Below are positions 11,947 to 22,700 of a stretch of DNA of 64,000 bases, in pieces. Each line of letters opens with the position of its first letter. Position 1 is the stretch's first letter. The stretch lies in assembly GCA_000827265.1 (NCBI GenBank), contig KN834780.1:279415-343414 (forward strand), read 5' to 3'. The position numbers were made by a program, and so were the translations under genes. Origin of the DNA: Collybiopsis luxurians FD-317 M1. Taxonomy: Eukaryota; Basidiomycota; Agaricomycetes; Agaricales; Omphalotaceae. The notes beneath the pieces were generated by a model. It ran no database searches. It had not been told where the DNA came from and saw only the letters and a list, made by a program, of their open reading frames with translations.

Positions 11947-13131
11947 TCAATCGACTTCACTCGATACCGGCTCTTCTTGAAGTTTGATCTCTTGCACTGC
12001 TTTCCGCATTTCGACCAGTCCATTCATAAAGCTCACCTCCATCCCAGTCTCTGCGAAAACCTTATTTCTGATGGTAGGTAGCTGCCACAATTGGAACACA
12101 TATCTCATCAGTCGTCATCAAGTATCGCTCATAGCTGAACACTTACGATCCGCAGAATCAACAGTCTTCCTCAACTCTTCGACCCAGTCGTGCGCTAGAT
12201 TCTTGTACAGCGGATGTTCTGGCCCCTTCTTCCTCAGCTCTTCGAAATTGGCAAGTTTGCGCTCCCAGTAAACGATGTGACCTTTCAAAAGACCATAATT
12301 TGAATGGTGTCTTTATGACGAGGAACTTGCATCCATTCTTCGAGCCAGTCGCGTAGCTTGAGATGTTCCAAAAGTCTGATAACTTCGGATGTACGCATGA
12401 TTTCGGCGCCGTGCATCTACGAAGGAGAAAAACGCATCAAGAGTGATGAAAAGAACAGCTGAAAGACAGATCCCGTGCCTCGAAATAACGATCAGGCGTA
12501 GGAGGGTTTGCTCGTCGTTGGATCTCGAACACGAACGTGGGATGTATGCATTTCAAATCGAATTATATCTACGCGTTCACGGCGACATACGTGAACTTGG
12601 TCAACTTGTCCTTTCTAGCTGCAGGAATATGCATCGCCCAAAGGGCCCTTCAGAACACCCACATAAGCCAGCGAAGCGACAGGATACGGTAGACTAGCAT
12701 ACGGTAGACTAGCAACTCACCATTGGAACAACGTCGGCTTCCAAATCTCAGCCCAGGCTTCCAATCAGACAAATTGTTGCTCAAGAGACTCAGTAACCGG
12801 GGTGAGCACGTTCATTTTCTTATGTCCGTATTCTTGATAAACAATATTCCACGATTCATCCTCGGTTTCGCGTCTCATATCTTCTGGTTTTTTGCAAAAA
12901 GGTTTAGGGCCTTCCAATGATTTTTCTGGAATTCTGTAGAGAAATACTTGGCGAGACTAGATCATAGGTGAATAACTGAGTAATATGGCAAGTAGCAGAC
13001 TGGGGCCGAACGGAGCTTACCGACAACGACCGCAAAGTTACAGGTCGTTCCACTTTTTCGTGGCCTAGCGTGTTACAAAAGTGTTTCTTGGATAAATGCT
13101 TCAGCTCTGCGCTAGGAGGCACCGTAGACAT
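11947..13131 (-). CDS. Unidentified multi-exon protein, possibly disrupted
   Basis: I do not recognise this protein. Spliced coding is evident. Exon 1 is MSTVPPSAELKHLSKKHF to TLRSLS, followed by a 60-70 nt GTAAG...TAG intron. Exon 2 contains SRQVFLYRIPEKSLEGPKPF, ESWNIVYQEYGHKK and LEAWAEIWKPTLFQW. A short exon encodes LWAMHIPAARKDKLTKF. Later exons carry MRTSEVIRLLEHLKLRDWL, KGHIVYWERKLANFEELR, HDWVEELRKTVDSAD and a last exon AETGMEVSFMNGLVEMRK to SEVD and TGA. Two problems exist: an in-frame TGA before LEAWAE near 12,764 and a frame change near 12,310 before NYGLLKGHIVYW. Either the gene is decaying, or there are small introns or sequence errors I could not resolve. It is charged and helical with no signal peptide or TM segment. 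Its start lies 235 bp beyond the CHL1 stop, in the same orientation. Confidence 0.55.
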
Positions 13132-13365
13132 CTTTTGGTAGAGATCGGAGCGACGATGGTGATAAACAAAGGAAAAACGGGTTGAAAATTGGGAAACTTT
13201 AGATCACGCGTCAATCACATCAGGTGACTGTGACCAATGGCTCCAAGAAATTTAAAGTTTAAACGCGCCCTCCTCGATGGTTTGATGTTCACTCACCGAG
13301 GAGCCCAAAGAAATTATCAAATAAATAAACCATAAAAATACCCGCGGATCTGAATAACATTACGC

Positions 13366-16300
13366 TACACTCTCTTCCCTTTTCCCCTGAAAAATCCGCC
13401 CATCTCCTTCATAACTCCCCCAAAACTCCCCGGAACAACCAACTTATCGCCACCTAACCATTTAGGAAGCTTACCGCCGATAGAGGGAGTAGAGTACCTC
13501 TGATCCAATAGAAGGAGAGCTGCCCAATCATTCCGGTGTCGGATAGCTCGACCTATGAGAGAAAGAGAGAGAACCAGATCTCAGTTACCTACACATCTCA
13601 TGCGAAAACGTTCAAAGGAACCGAAAAACGAACCGATGCTCTGATTAACAGCATTCATGCACATATTCTCATACAGCTCCGCGGCCGCATCTTTGCCCTT
13701 CCTCTCAGCTTGCCGGGCACCATCGCGATTCTCCTTCTCCGTGTTTTTCAGTCGTCTCTCCTCTTCCCGCTTAACATACCTCATTCGCTCTCGCAGCTCC
13801 GCCGAAGCGAGATTCGCAAACGGGAGTCCGACGACGACGACCGCGCGCGCAAGGTCATCGGCAAAGTTGAGCCCTTCGGAGAGCTTGGCACCTATAACGG
13901 CGAGGAGAAGGGCGCCCGTATGAGTTTGAGAAGAAGGCTACGCTCAGACGCTCAGCGAAAGAGCGCCGAATTGACCAATTAAGGAACTCACTAAAGCTGA
14001 TGAATTTGACACCGCTGCGGCATATTGCTGTAATACACTTTCGACACCTGCCTGATCTTCCGGTTCGAAGAACACCTGGATAAGATGACATCAATTACCC
14101 CGACGAGAGGCCTAGCATTCCTTCTAACCTTTTTTTTGGCACCAAATTTCTCCAGGTATCCAGTCGTACCACCAGCCCCCCAGGCGGCTTTCGCCGTATC
14201 GAGGAATTTATACGAGGGGAAGAACACGATCATTCCACCGGGGATAACCCGCGTAAAGTTGAGTATGATCTGGCCAAGATCGGCGAGCACACTTTGGTCG
14301 CCTTGCTTTCCAGCTCGGAAATCGAGCTCGCGCCCCGAAGGACCTAGGTCGGAGACTTATATGAAAGACGCCTTGGAAAAAAAAAAAGAGGGACATGACC
14401 TACCCTTGGTGACGGCCAACGTTAGAACATTCTCCGGTGGAATAATATGTCCACACGAGAAGCTCGTCATACGTTCTGGCGAAAGATGAGAGAAAAGCTG
14501 GTTCTGGACGTCCGAGATCTATCATGTCATATGAGAAGCGAGTTAGAGAAACATACACATAATTAAACAAAAAGCACCAACCGGACTCATCGTCCCTCCA
14601 GCAATGATCACCGCTCTCGCTTCATCTACAACGTCTCGAAAATGAGGAGCAGGATTTAAGAGATGGTACTTGATCTCAACAGAGAAATTGCCTTTCGGTG
14701 GAAGTTTGGCTTTAGTGGATGCCGAGCCGCCAGTGAGCGTGATAGATATTCGACCATCTACGTACGGCACACATCAGATCGAGGTCGAGTTCTTGGAGAT
14801 AGGATGGCGCACCATCTGCGGCTCCGGCCAAAGCCACCATCAGGTCCTCTATGGTGTGTAAAGGCGGAATCATCCCTTTCTTGCCCTTAGATTTCTTCCT
14901 GCCATCTACGACGGGGTCATCAGTGACGACTAACATAGGTTCAGAGAAATACTAGGCACCAGTAACTTCGAGCTCCTCGCTCTCCGATTGCAGCTTATCA
15001 GCATACCCTGATATCTTGCGAGCGATCTAGATACCGCACACAGATGAGATAGCCGGGGTTAGAATTCAGAATCGTAATGGAAAGCGGTGCACGACACATA
15101 CCTTACTCTTCTTCAAATACTCGACCACCTCCAGCATATTTACTCCTACCACCTTCCTGCCAAGACACTCAAGGAGCTCGGCAGGAGTAAGAACCTCCTG
15201 GGATTCTTGCGCTAATTTTCCCGCATGCGATTTAGGCTCGCTCTTGATCCCGGTTTGCGGCTTCTGGTCCACCTTCGTCACAGATGATTGTACACCATTT
15301 GTTGGCTGTGAGACCCTCTGCTCCCTCCACTCCTCCATATACTTCGCCAGCGCATCCAAAAACGTTAATAAACGTTTGAGCTGGACAAGGTTGGCTGGGT
15401 TGAGTCTATTCCGAAACTTTGTTACATATGTGGTGACCTGGTGCAAGGCGGTCTGCAGGAGGGCAAGAGAAAGATGGACCGTCGAGAGAGACAGAAGGGT
15501 CGAAATCAAGTCTACCGTAACAATTAGTGCAGCCTTGGGATCGCCTAGAACTTCGTCAACTCACTATGGCCTTCATCAACGATCACGACCTGGTCTTTCA
15601 GATCAATTCCGAGTGCCTCGCGGGCGGATTTTTGCAGAAGAAGGTTATACGGAAGGGTTATGAGCTGAGAAGGAAAATGAGACTCTTTGTCGCTAGAGCC
15701 GCTTTCGAATACAGAACTCACCTCAGCTTGAGGAATAGCTTTCCTTGAAGCGAAGTAAGGACAGATACCAGACATACGTCCAGAGGTGGCAAGATCTTCG
15801 ATATCCTTTGGGGTTGCCTAACAAACGACCTCTGTTAGCACTCGAACAGAATGAGACAAAGCAGTTAAGCAGGCACCAAAATCTGATCTCTAAAGTCATT
15901 CATCCTCACTTCGTCCTCGTTCTGAGGGAGAAAAGAACACCTGTTTTCTTTCTTCTCTACCACGGAATCATATACATAAGTACTTGCTTCAAGAAGGAAG
16001 CAATAGACACTCTCACCTGCCAAAAGTTCCCTACATCCCTCGTCTATGTCTCTGACGCGCGCCCGAAGCTCGTCGTTAATACAGAGATGTTTTCTTGAAC
16101 CGAGAGAAAGAGCACGAGATTGATAATATTTCGTGTTGCAGTCTGGTTCATCTTCCGCGCTGTCCAATTTACTGTCCTGCGCTTTGCGTTTCCCCAAGCT
16201 CGATCTTGAGTGCGACGAAGCGTCAAGATCTACAGAGGATACAGCAACGGGCTCTGGCAGCTTCAGCTTGCCCAACTCTGGCAAAACTTGCGTCAGTTGA

Positions 16301-16937
16301 GAGTGGGTTCGAGATGCATAGTAAATTTTCGTGCACATCGGTTCCGGTTTGTCGTGATGACTGCTGGAGTTCATGCTGTAGGGACTTAGGGATGAGCTAT
16401 CTGAATATAGATTGATTGATCGAGAACATACCGGGCCATAAGCGCTCTCACTGCAGGAGACAAATTCATCTCCTCATCTTCCCCATCGTCTTCCTCAGGA
16501 AGAAACGACGCGTCGTCGTCCAAAGGAGCATGACTAGACTTCTCTTCAACTCTTGGCTTTTTCCAGACCCTCGCATTACTCTTCATTCGTGCCTCTCTTC
16601 GCCTAGCATCAGTCAACCTCTTCTCGTACTCGGCTTCCTCCACCTCCAGCTCCCGACGAAGACGATCACGCGTCTGAGCAGCAACCCAGTCATCCCCAGT
16701 AGCTGCATCGTCCAGTCTTCCCTTCTTTGCCCGGTCCTTCTCATCGTTAAGCCAGGTAAGACTGGCACATAAAAGGCTTGATGTCTTTCCAGTACCAGTA
16801 GGTGATTCGACGACAGTGACCTTTCGCCCTTCAATGGCCTCATAAAGATGTCGCATGAGCTCTAGTTGAATTTGATAGGGAGACGCATATGGAAAAGCAG
16901 GAAAATTTTGTGGCGTAGGGAGTATTAGAGACGACAT
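13366..16937 (-). CDS. CHL1: CHL1/DDX11 family Fe-S DNA helicase
   Basis: This is a superfamily 2, XPD-like 5'-3' DNA helicase acting in sister-chromatid cohesion and replication-associated repair in the nucleus. The start ATG at 16937 gives [17 protein letters not shown], followed by [17 protein letters not shown] (Q motif) and the Walker [15 protein letters not shown] charged insertion follows, with [15 protein letters not shown], which is characteristic of CHL1. Next are motif Ia [24 protein letters not shown], the Fe-S region [13 protein letters not shown] and [10 protein letters not shown]. The box II reads VIVDEGHS, where most relatives have DEAH. Then come [32 protein letters not shown], the motif V/VI region [41 protein letters not shown] and [14 protein letters not shown]; the C-terminus is [20 protein letters not shown]. 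About ten introns of 45-70 nt interrupt it. The set is complete and in order, so I expect function despite the DEGH variant. Confidence 0.92.
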
Positions 16938-17837
16938 GGTGGTCGCAAAGAAAAGGAAACGCGTAAACAGTCAAGTCACATGGGGGTCGCGATCACAGGC
17001 GCTAAAAGCGTGTCGTGGGCGCTCATGAACGTCTCCTTGAATCTTGACTTTGACTCCACTCATGTCCCAGTCATGGTTTACCGACGACGCAAGTAGCAAT
17101 TCAACTAATTTATCTGCACGGAAAACTGTGGGCTCGATGACAGCCAAACAAACTGAAGAGATTAATCTTGCAAAATGAAGAAATGTCAGTTTTGCAATAG
17201 TTCTTCATCGCAGCACGGATACTAGCAGTAGTACAAATGCTCTCCGACGCGGTTGTTCGCGACAAGGTACCAACCGGTATACCCTGGTAAGCTCATACAT
17301 ACCAATAGACGTTCGTCGGATTTTGCGGTAGATGCCGATGCTCGGACTTCAATACCTCGAACCAATCTGGCACTTGATCTCTATGACCGTCAACCTTGGT
17401 TCTGGAAATGGCAGCTTGGTCGAAATTATGAACGCGTTACCCCAAAATCTTGCAAGTGATTACCTTTTCGAATCTCTTCAAACGACATCCGGGGTATACT
17501 CAATGAGATACAGCGCAGTCGCGCAAGCATATTTGCTTGTTCAGTTCCAAGATACGAATATCGGGCGAGTCGATTACTACCATTCAAAGAAGAGACAATT
17601 CCGCTGCGCACAGCGCGCAATCACGCAACCAAAAACTCTAAAAAAAACTCAAGTATACACCTGGTAGCCAGCCTCCCCGTACAATCGTGGTTGATTCAAT
17701 TCAACTTGTTACTAGTCTCTTTTTGGTTCAGTATCGGATGCGTTGCACTAAAAATACCTTTATAATCCGACGCAGGACCAGGATTGTCCATTTCGCTTCG
17801 AATAATTTCCTAGTTTCCGCCTGATATCCAATCGCAA
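16938..17837. other. Divergent promoter region
   Basis: This 900-bp gap lies between the CHL1 start (minus) and the small secreted-peptide gene (plus). I see no gene. An AT-rich core (CTTTATAAT near 17,758) sits about 75 bp upstream of the ATG at 17838 and is a good TATA-box candidate for that gene. Confidence 0.5.
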
Positions 17838-18115
17838 ATGAAGCTGCCCCTTGTCTTCCTTGCACTTGCTGTCGTTGGAACCGCCAACGCCGTCGCAGTT
17901 GGGGTATTTTTCATCTGTCTCGATTCTCGGTCGACCACTAACAGGACTTCTTTCATCCTAAACAGAACAAACGCGACGATCCGGAAAGTCTTGCCCAACA
18001 GACCACCACGGCGACAAACGAGCCTTTGACGTTGACGGCTACGAAAGTCTATGACAGTATCATCAAGGTGTCTCCGTACATGACGAAGGTTACTACTGTG
18101 GTAGTTTGGACGTAG
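17838..18115 (+). CDS. Small secreted protein, 69 aa, with Kex2-type KR site
   Basis: The model is join(17838-17897, 17966-18115), 69 codons plus TAG. Residues 1-20 (MKLPLVFLALAVVGTANAVA) form a clear signal peptide. Immediately after it, across the intron, comes NKRDDPESLAQQTTT: the dibasic KR at about residues 22-23 fits a Kex2 processing site. The mature part is rich in Thr/Val (about 45 aa), lacks cysteine and ends VTTVVVWT. The 68-nt intron is GTTGGG...AACAG. I do not recognise a family. It could be a secreted effector-like or cell-surface peptide. Retaining the intron would keep an open frame of 63 codons with a different tail, so the spliced form is inferred from the good borders and the more natural composition. 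Confidence 0.6.
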
Positions 18116-18844
18116 GTTCTTTTCACTGGCCTATTCACCGTTTACGTGTATTCTAACGGACGAGGCTTTTTCAAAAGGCAATATCCGACCGCGACTCCTG
18201 CGTGATTTCGAAAATGGTGGTTGCTGTACTTTATGGTTATTCGCCTTTGTATTTATTTCTGCGGCTCATGGAAGGGTTAATAGTGTTCGATAGTTTGTTT
18301 GAATCACAGTCACTTATTTTCGAGCCCTGTCGCTGAGGGATCTTTTTGTGAGCCACTTAAGACCGTCGAGTTGACGTTCCCTTTCTTTTCTCCAAGAGAA
18401 CCGGTCAGAAGATAAATCGCTAAATCGAGAATCATAGAAGCGTCTAGGAACCTCTAGAGTGCGTATTGAGTTACAACCATCGCTTTGTATACAGGCGCTA
18501 GGACTACTATAGGCGGAGCTCCAGACGAATCGTCTGAGGGACAGAGAGCGCGGCCCCGTTTAGTCCAGTAATACGGCCGAAAAAAACTCCCTTGAGTGCA
18601 GGGTTCCATGTGCCAGTCATTCAGGAGCATACGCAGTTCCCCCCCAAAGCTTCGAGTACTCGGCTCTTTTTGTCGCGGCCGGAGCTATTTCCAAAAATGG
18701 TGCATTGCTGTGCCGAGGAGGATTGCCTCCCAGCTGAGACTCCGCATGCCGTTATAGTACTCAACCGCTGACCTCCACCACCTTTCCATCTTTCCTTCCT
18801 CTGATCGTATATTCAGCCGTCTGGCCCCCACCGCTTCTGCCAAC
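18116..18844. other. Intergenic, no gene seen
   Basis: This separates the secreted-peptide gene and the endosulfine gene. The open stretch at 18685-18867 (minus) overlaps the 5' end of the endosulfine gene and has no support. Confidence 0.5.
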
Positions 18845-19431
18845 ATGCTCCCTGCGAAGCGAAACAAGGTCGATATCAGTGTACGTTGTCTTGATTATGA
18901 TCACCTCCGTGAATTCTCCTGAACTTTTTGGTACAGAAACTCAACGAGCAAGAGCAGCTCCTGTTTGCGAAATATGGAAAGTTACCCACTCATAAGAACA
19001 CGCTGATGAAGATGCAGAGGGTATGTAAACAGATTGGAATGGTATCGCTGGATCCGTACCTACTAGATTGTCCAGGATCGGAAATACTTCGATTCTGGAG
19101 ATTACGCTCTTTCCAAAGCTGGTGTGACGTCCCAAGAATCAGTTGGTACTACTATCCCTAATCCTGAGAAGTGCGTCTTGTTATGTTTGCTTTTTCCGGC
19201 TGTCGTACTGATCGATGTTGGTACAGCATCCCTCACGCCTCTTCGCCCTCAAGCAACGGAAGCCACCAATCTCTTTCGACGTCTCCAACCAACCCTACAA
19301 GCCCAATCAACAAGGAAGCTTCTGAAGAAACTGTAGAAGCTGAAGCAGCTCAACAAGACGCACCGGCTCCGGATTCGATGACAACCGATGAGGAGGAACC
19401 AACCGATGCTGCGATGAATACCGCAGAGTAA
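18845..19431 (+). CDS. igo1: Endosulfine (Igo1/ENSA-ARPP19 family) PP2A inhibitor
   Basis: This is a small cytosolic phosphoprotein which, once phosphorylated by Greatwall/Rim15 kinase, inhibits PP2A-B55 and so controls quiescence and mitotic entry. The model is join(18845-18880, 18937-19020, 19067-19170, 19227-19431), 142 aa, with all phases consistent. Exon 2 encodes EQEQLLFAKYGKLPTHKNTL and exon 3 DRKYFDSGDYALSKAGV. FDSGDYALSK is the family core that contains the phosphorylated serine. The C-terminal third is acidic and rich in Ser/Pro (NGSHQSLSTSPTNP, TTDEEEPTDAAMNTAE), as in fungal members. Introns are 56, 46 and 56 nt with GT...AG ends. The length matches the fungal family. Base composition is CpG-rich, unlike the NLR genes. 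Confidence 0.95.
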
Positions 19432-19729
19432 AACTCTGGGCCTATTTCGAATTCTGGATACCATTCCCATGGTTTTTTTCGTCTTCCAATCGTTATTGCT
19501 TTCTATTCGTCACATTCCTCGAAAATATTATAGTGTACACTCAATCTGGCTATAATCTCCTCTTTAGCCCCCCGTCTCTCTCTCATACTCTACTCAAAGT
19601 ACCCTACGTGCCCCCACGCGCGCGATATCTCTTGAGGCTTCGCTCAAGCTCCCTTGGATATATAATCCCTTTCATCACCATCACCAGACACGTTATTTGG
19701 AGTATTTATCCTCCAGTGTAGGATTCAAC

Positions 19730-20056
19730 ATGCGGCTTCTACATTTGGGGCTTTCGTCGTTTGCTACCCTTTGTATGCATCCCCGTTCGGCTCTTGCTCG
19801 ACCACGTTTCTTTCTTCGAATTGCCGCATGTTTTCCTTTCTGATATTCCAAAAATCGCCTTCGAAAATTTTCCCTCGCATTTTCGTTCCTTCTCGTAGGG
19901 CCGGCGGTGTACCCAAAAAGTGTATTTCTACGGCCTTCCAGGATGGAAGGCCATCCGGTTCGTCTGCTTCCGTGTTCGTTAGCTGTGAAAGACAAGGAGA
20001 AGGTAATTTTCGTCCCTCGTCATGGTGATGTGTTTTTTTTCTTTCTACATACGTAG
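19730..20056 (+). CDS. Possible small two-exon gene, 66 aa
   Basis: This is a tentative model: join(19730-19772, 19899-20056). A TATATAATC element at about 19,658 lies some 70 bp upstream of the ATG. The N-terminus MRLLHLGLSSFATL is hydrophobic, possibly a short signal peptide. A 126-nt GTATGC...CGTAG intron would join it to WPAVYPKSVFLRPSRM and SLAVKDKEKVIFVPRHG. No family is recognised. The support is only the promoter-like element, plausible splice sites and a continuous frame. It could equally be a non-coding transcript. Confidence 0.25.
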
Positions 20057-20357
20057 GCACATAACAAATTGTATGTAATTATATACGTAAATTGGCTACC
20101 TCCGTCGCTTTTTTTTTTTTTTGATTGTCGTCAAGTTTCAGTGCATCGTATTTGGGAAAGTGCCCGCCTCCTCCCAGCCCGCCTGACGGGATTATTACTT
20201 GATCGAGTTAGATGCCTGAGTTTGGTTATATCGGCCATCGATTCGTGATTTCATCACTGTCGATCCCTACTCCACTCTCCATATATTCTATGCGACCATT
20301 TGGAGGCAGAGGCTACGTCGCATCTTCCAGCTTTAGATTGACTTAGGGTTAACTAAT

Positions 20358-20454
20358 TCCTTCTTAGCTCAGTTGGTAGAGCGCGTCACTAGTACCGTGC
20401 GAGTGGCATATTACTTTGATGACGAGGTCAGTCGTTCGAGTCGGCTAGAAGGAA
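20358..20454 (+). tRNA. tRNA-Thr (AGT anticodon) with 24-nt intron
   Basis: The acceptor stem pairs TCCTTCT (20358-20364) with AGAAGGA (20447-20453), with A at 20454 as discriminator. The D arm is GCTC...GAGC. The anticodon stem is CGTCA/TGACG with loop CTAGTA + A, so the anticodon AGT is at 20391-20393. The intron starts after position 37 (20395-20418). The T arm is AGTCG-TTCGAGT-CGGCT. The A box (TAGCTCAGTTGG) and B box (GTTCGAGTC) are intact. The first pair is T-A rather than the usual G-C of tRNA-Thr. Confidence 0.9.
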
Positions 20455-20554
20455 ATGGATGTCTTCTTCATCTGAATTTTTCATTCAATTTTTTTTCTAA
20501 GGTAAATCGACCGAGAAACCAGAGACATGTTCGTTCTGAATAAAGATGTATACA

Positions 20555-20650
20555 ATGAAAAATAATCTAAGCAGGACTAAGCCCTTCCAGCACATACTAT
20601 ACCCCATCCATGGATGAATACAAGGGATATCCTGCTCTCATTGCGTGGCC
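20555..20650 (-). pseudogene. Fragment of the Met1 3' coding end
   Basis: On the minus strand the reading QDIPCIHPWMGYSMCW aligns with QDIHRVHQWLGDGICW at the C-terminus of the Met1 copy at 55.3 kb. The neighbouring AGCAGGACTAAGCCC string is also shared with the 55.3-kb and 32.5-kb loci. Frameshifts make it non-coding. Confidence 0.6.
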
Positions 20651-20725
20651 TTGGAACTTCCACTGCTTGATCACCTGTGCACCACAAACCCTACCTGTAC
20701 CTCCTTCGACATTTTCATACCCCCA

Positions 20726-20850
20726 CGGTGTTGCCGCGGTCCGGTGCGCGAACCTACTGAACCCGGTCCGGACCTCAGGTTCAAGTCCGATTCAATGAAA
20801 TTCTTGGACCGAACCTAAAGGTCCGGTTCCAGGTTTGAAGTAGCTATGAA
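20726..20850 (+). mobile_element. hAT-like non-autonomous element, left arm only
   Basis: It begins CGGTGTTGCCGCGGTCCG, close to the terminal CAGTGTTGCCGCA of the complete element at 28,341-29,090. Iterated GGTTC/GGTCCGG words follow, as in that element. I find no matching right end nearby, so it is a truncated copy. Confidence 0.55.
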
Positions 20851-21759
20851 CCTTGAATCCAAAAATCTGCACAAAAAGCCATATTTTGGTTGAAAGAAAG
20901 GTCTGAGACCCAACCAGTGGGTTATCCAGGGTACCGTAAAAATATAGGCCAGCACTGATGGAGTGCAGATGGTGGTGGAAGCCATAAATGTTAGTATCTT
21001 AGTGTTCAATGACATCAGTGTGTCATGCATGTGTCATCATTCTGCCCTGTTACAGTTACATTGAAACGGGAAACAGTTTACTGCCTTCATTTATGTACCT
21101 TTCTTCAAAAATCCACTCATTCTGTGCCCAGGAGTATCTCAATTGCTTGAAAATAGGTAGGGGAATAGTAGGATGAATAGGCCCGCCCGCGGGACATGAA
21201 AATTGTACGGGCGGGCTCAATATTTAGTTCCTGCGGAGCCTGTTTGGCCCGCATGCTGCTTGATTCACATGTGAAGAAATTGACGGCCTTCATCAATCAA
21301 GCCATTGTTTTTTAATGCTCATACCGCATACCGTATATAGTGTAATGCATATACATACCAATTCCTGTCCTATTATGTATGTGTCCGGACTCGTACATGC
21401 CATATGCGAAGCGCAATGGCCCATCCCACAAGTACAGAATGTCAGATTGGTTGAAGCTCTAATGTTGGATTTAGGCAACAGGTGTATCACCCAGAGCCAG
21501 ATAAGTACAACTCGAAGTAGCATTAAATGATTAGTTAGCACAGCTCAAAGTTGGTTGACACAAAGTGAGCAGAGCGCTAGATACAAGTTAGTGCCAGAAG
21601 CATATTGATTACATGAGTGAACGTATTGGGAAGGTGGGGTTTATCCACGGCAGTCTTGTTGTATCCCCGACCCGAGATCCGAATTTTAACCACCAGTTGA
21701 GTGTGATGATTCGCAACAGTTCTTTTGGCGCCCAAGGGGCACAGCTGAAGGAAAACGGT

Positions 21760-22700
21760 GATCATGCATTGTGTACGTTGGTGGTGCCGGAGATGTACAT
21801 GGTGTGATTCATAGTTCTATGGGAAAAGGACAGCGTGATTGAGGAGTTATATGCGTTGTAAGTACAATACTTGGATACTGTAGAATATAACTGGTTTATG
21901 AGCCGGTGTTCTGCTTACTCGCAAATGTTACATCACTGCTTACCTCCTCGGATAGCAATCCTTGGTCTCACCTCTAACATATCTTCCTTGCATGCGGATG
22001 GACATTTGCAGTGGTTTGAGGACAGGGCAGTGGTTTGAGGATGGGGCGGCATTGTTTGGACATTCAAATTTCACAGCAAATGAGAAAATGAAGCTGAGAC
22101 AATGAAATCAGCAACAAAAAGAAAAAGAGTAAAAGTAATATAAAGCTCACTAGCCACTAGCCACCAGCCACCCGCCACTAGCACCTTATTATATATTGAG
22201 TTCTCGAGCCGCATTCCATGTGTCTTTCCCCACCAAAATTTCCTTCACTTAAATTTTCTTGGTTTTCCCTGGGGTTTCTCGCAGTTGTAAGGAGATCAAG
22301 TATGTTGGATATTGAATCTTCTGGATTATACAGCCGAAATACTTGTCCAAAATTTGGGTAGAGTGGTGCCCAATGGCGGAAACAGTGTTTGGGCTGCTCA
22401 GCAGCACAGGAGAGGAGGGGTAAGCGCTCTTAGCGCTACTGAACGTCACGCAAAAATAGTGTCATCTTGAAAAAGCCCAAGCCCATGTAAGGGACATAGG
22501 ACTTGGGATTCCAGGATTTTTAAGCATCTAAATTTGGCTACCAGAGGTGTACAACAGCCTTTGACGCCAAATTCAAAGTTGTAGAAGATGCGTAAAATGT
22601 AATAAAGCTCTGCTCAATCTCTCTCTTATCTCTCTCTTTTTTGAACTTGAAATAACTGGAATTGACCATTCATCCACAGACATAGGACATAAGCCTGATT
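21760..22700 (+). repeat. Dispersed repeat R1, copy 1
   Basis: About 750 bp (21,760-22,520) match 43,240-43,945 in inverted orientation with frequent small differences. The stretch around GCTGCTCAGCAGC and the CTCGAGCCGCATTCCATG string are the clearest anchors. The distal part (22,545-22,700) matches 33,100-33,255, also inverted. No coding potential and no terminal inverted repeats were recognised. Confidence 0.75.

Noticed and set aside
13536..13982. 148-codon plus-strand frame opposite CHL1 exons
   Set aside because: It is the antisense shadow of CHL1 motifs V/VI.
20770..20795. B-box-like GGTTCAAGTCC suggesting a second tRNA
   Set aside because: There is no A box or acceptor pairing; it belongs to the iterated GGTTC words of the element arm.
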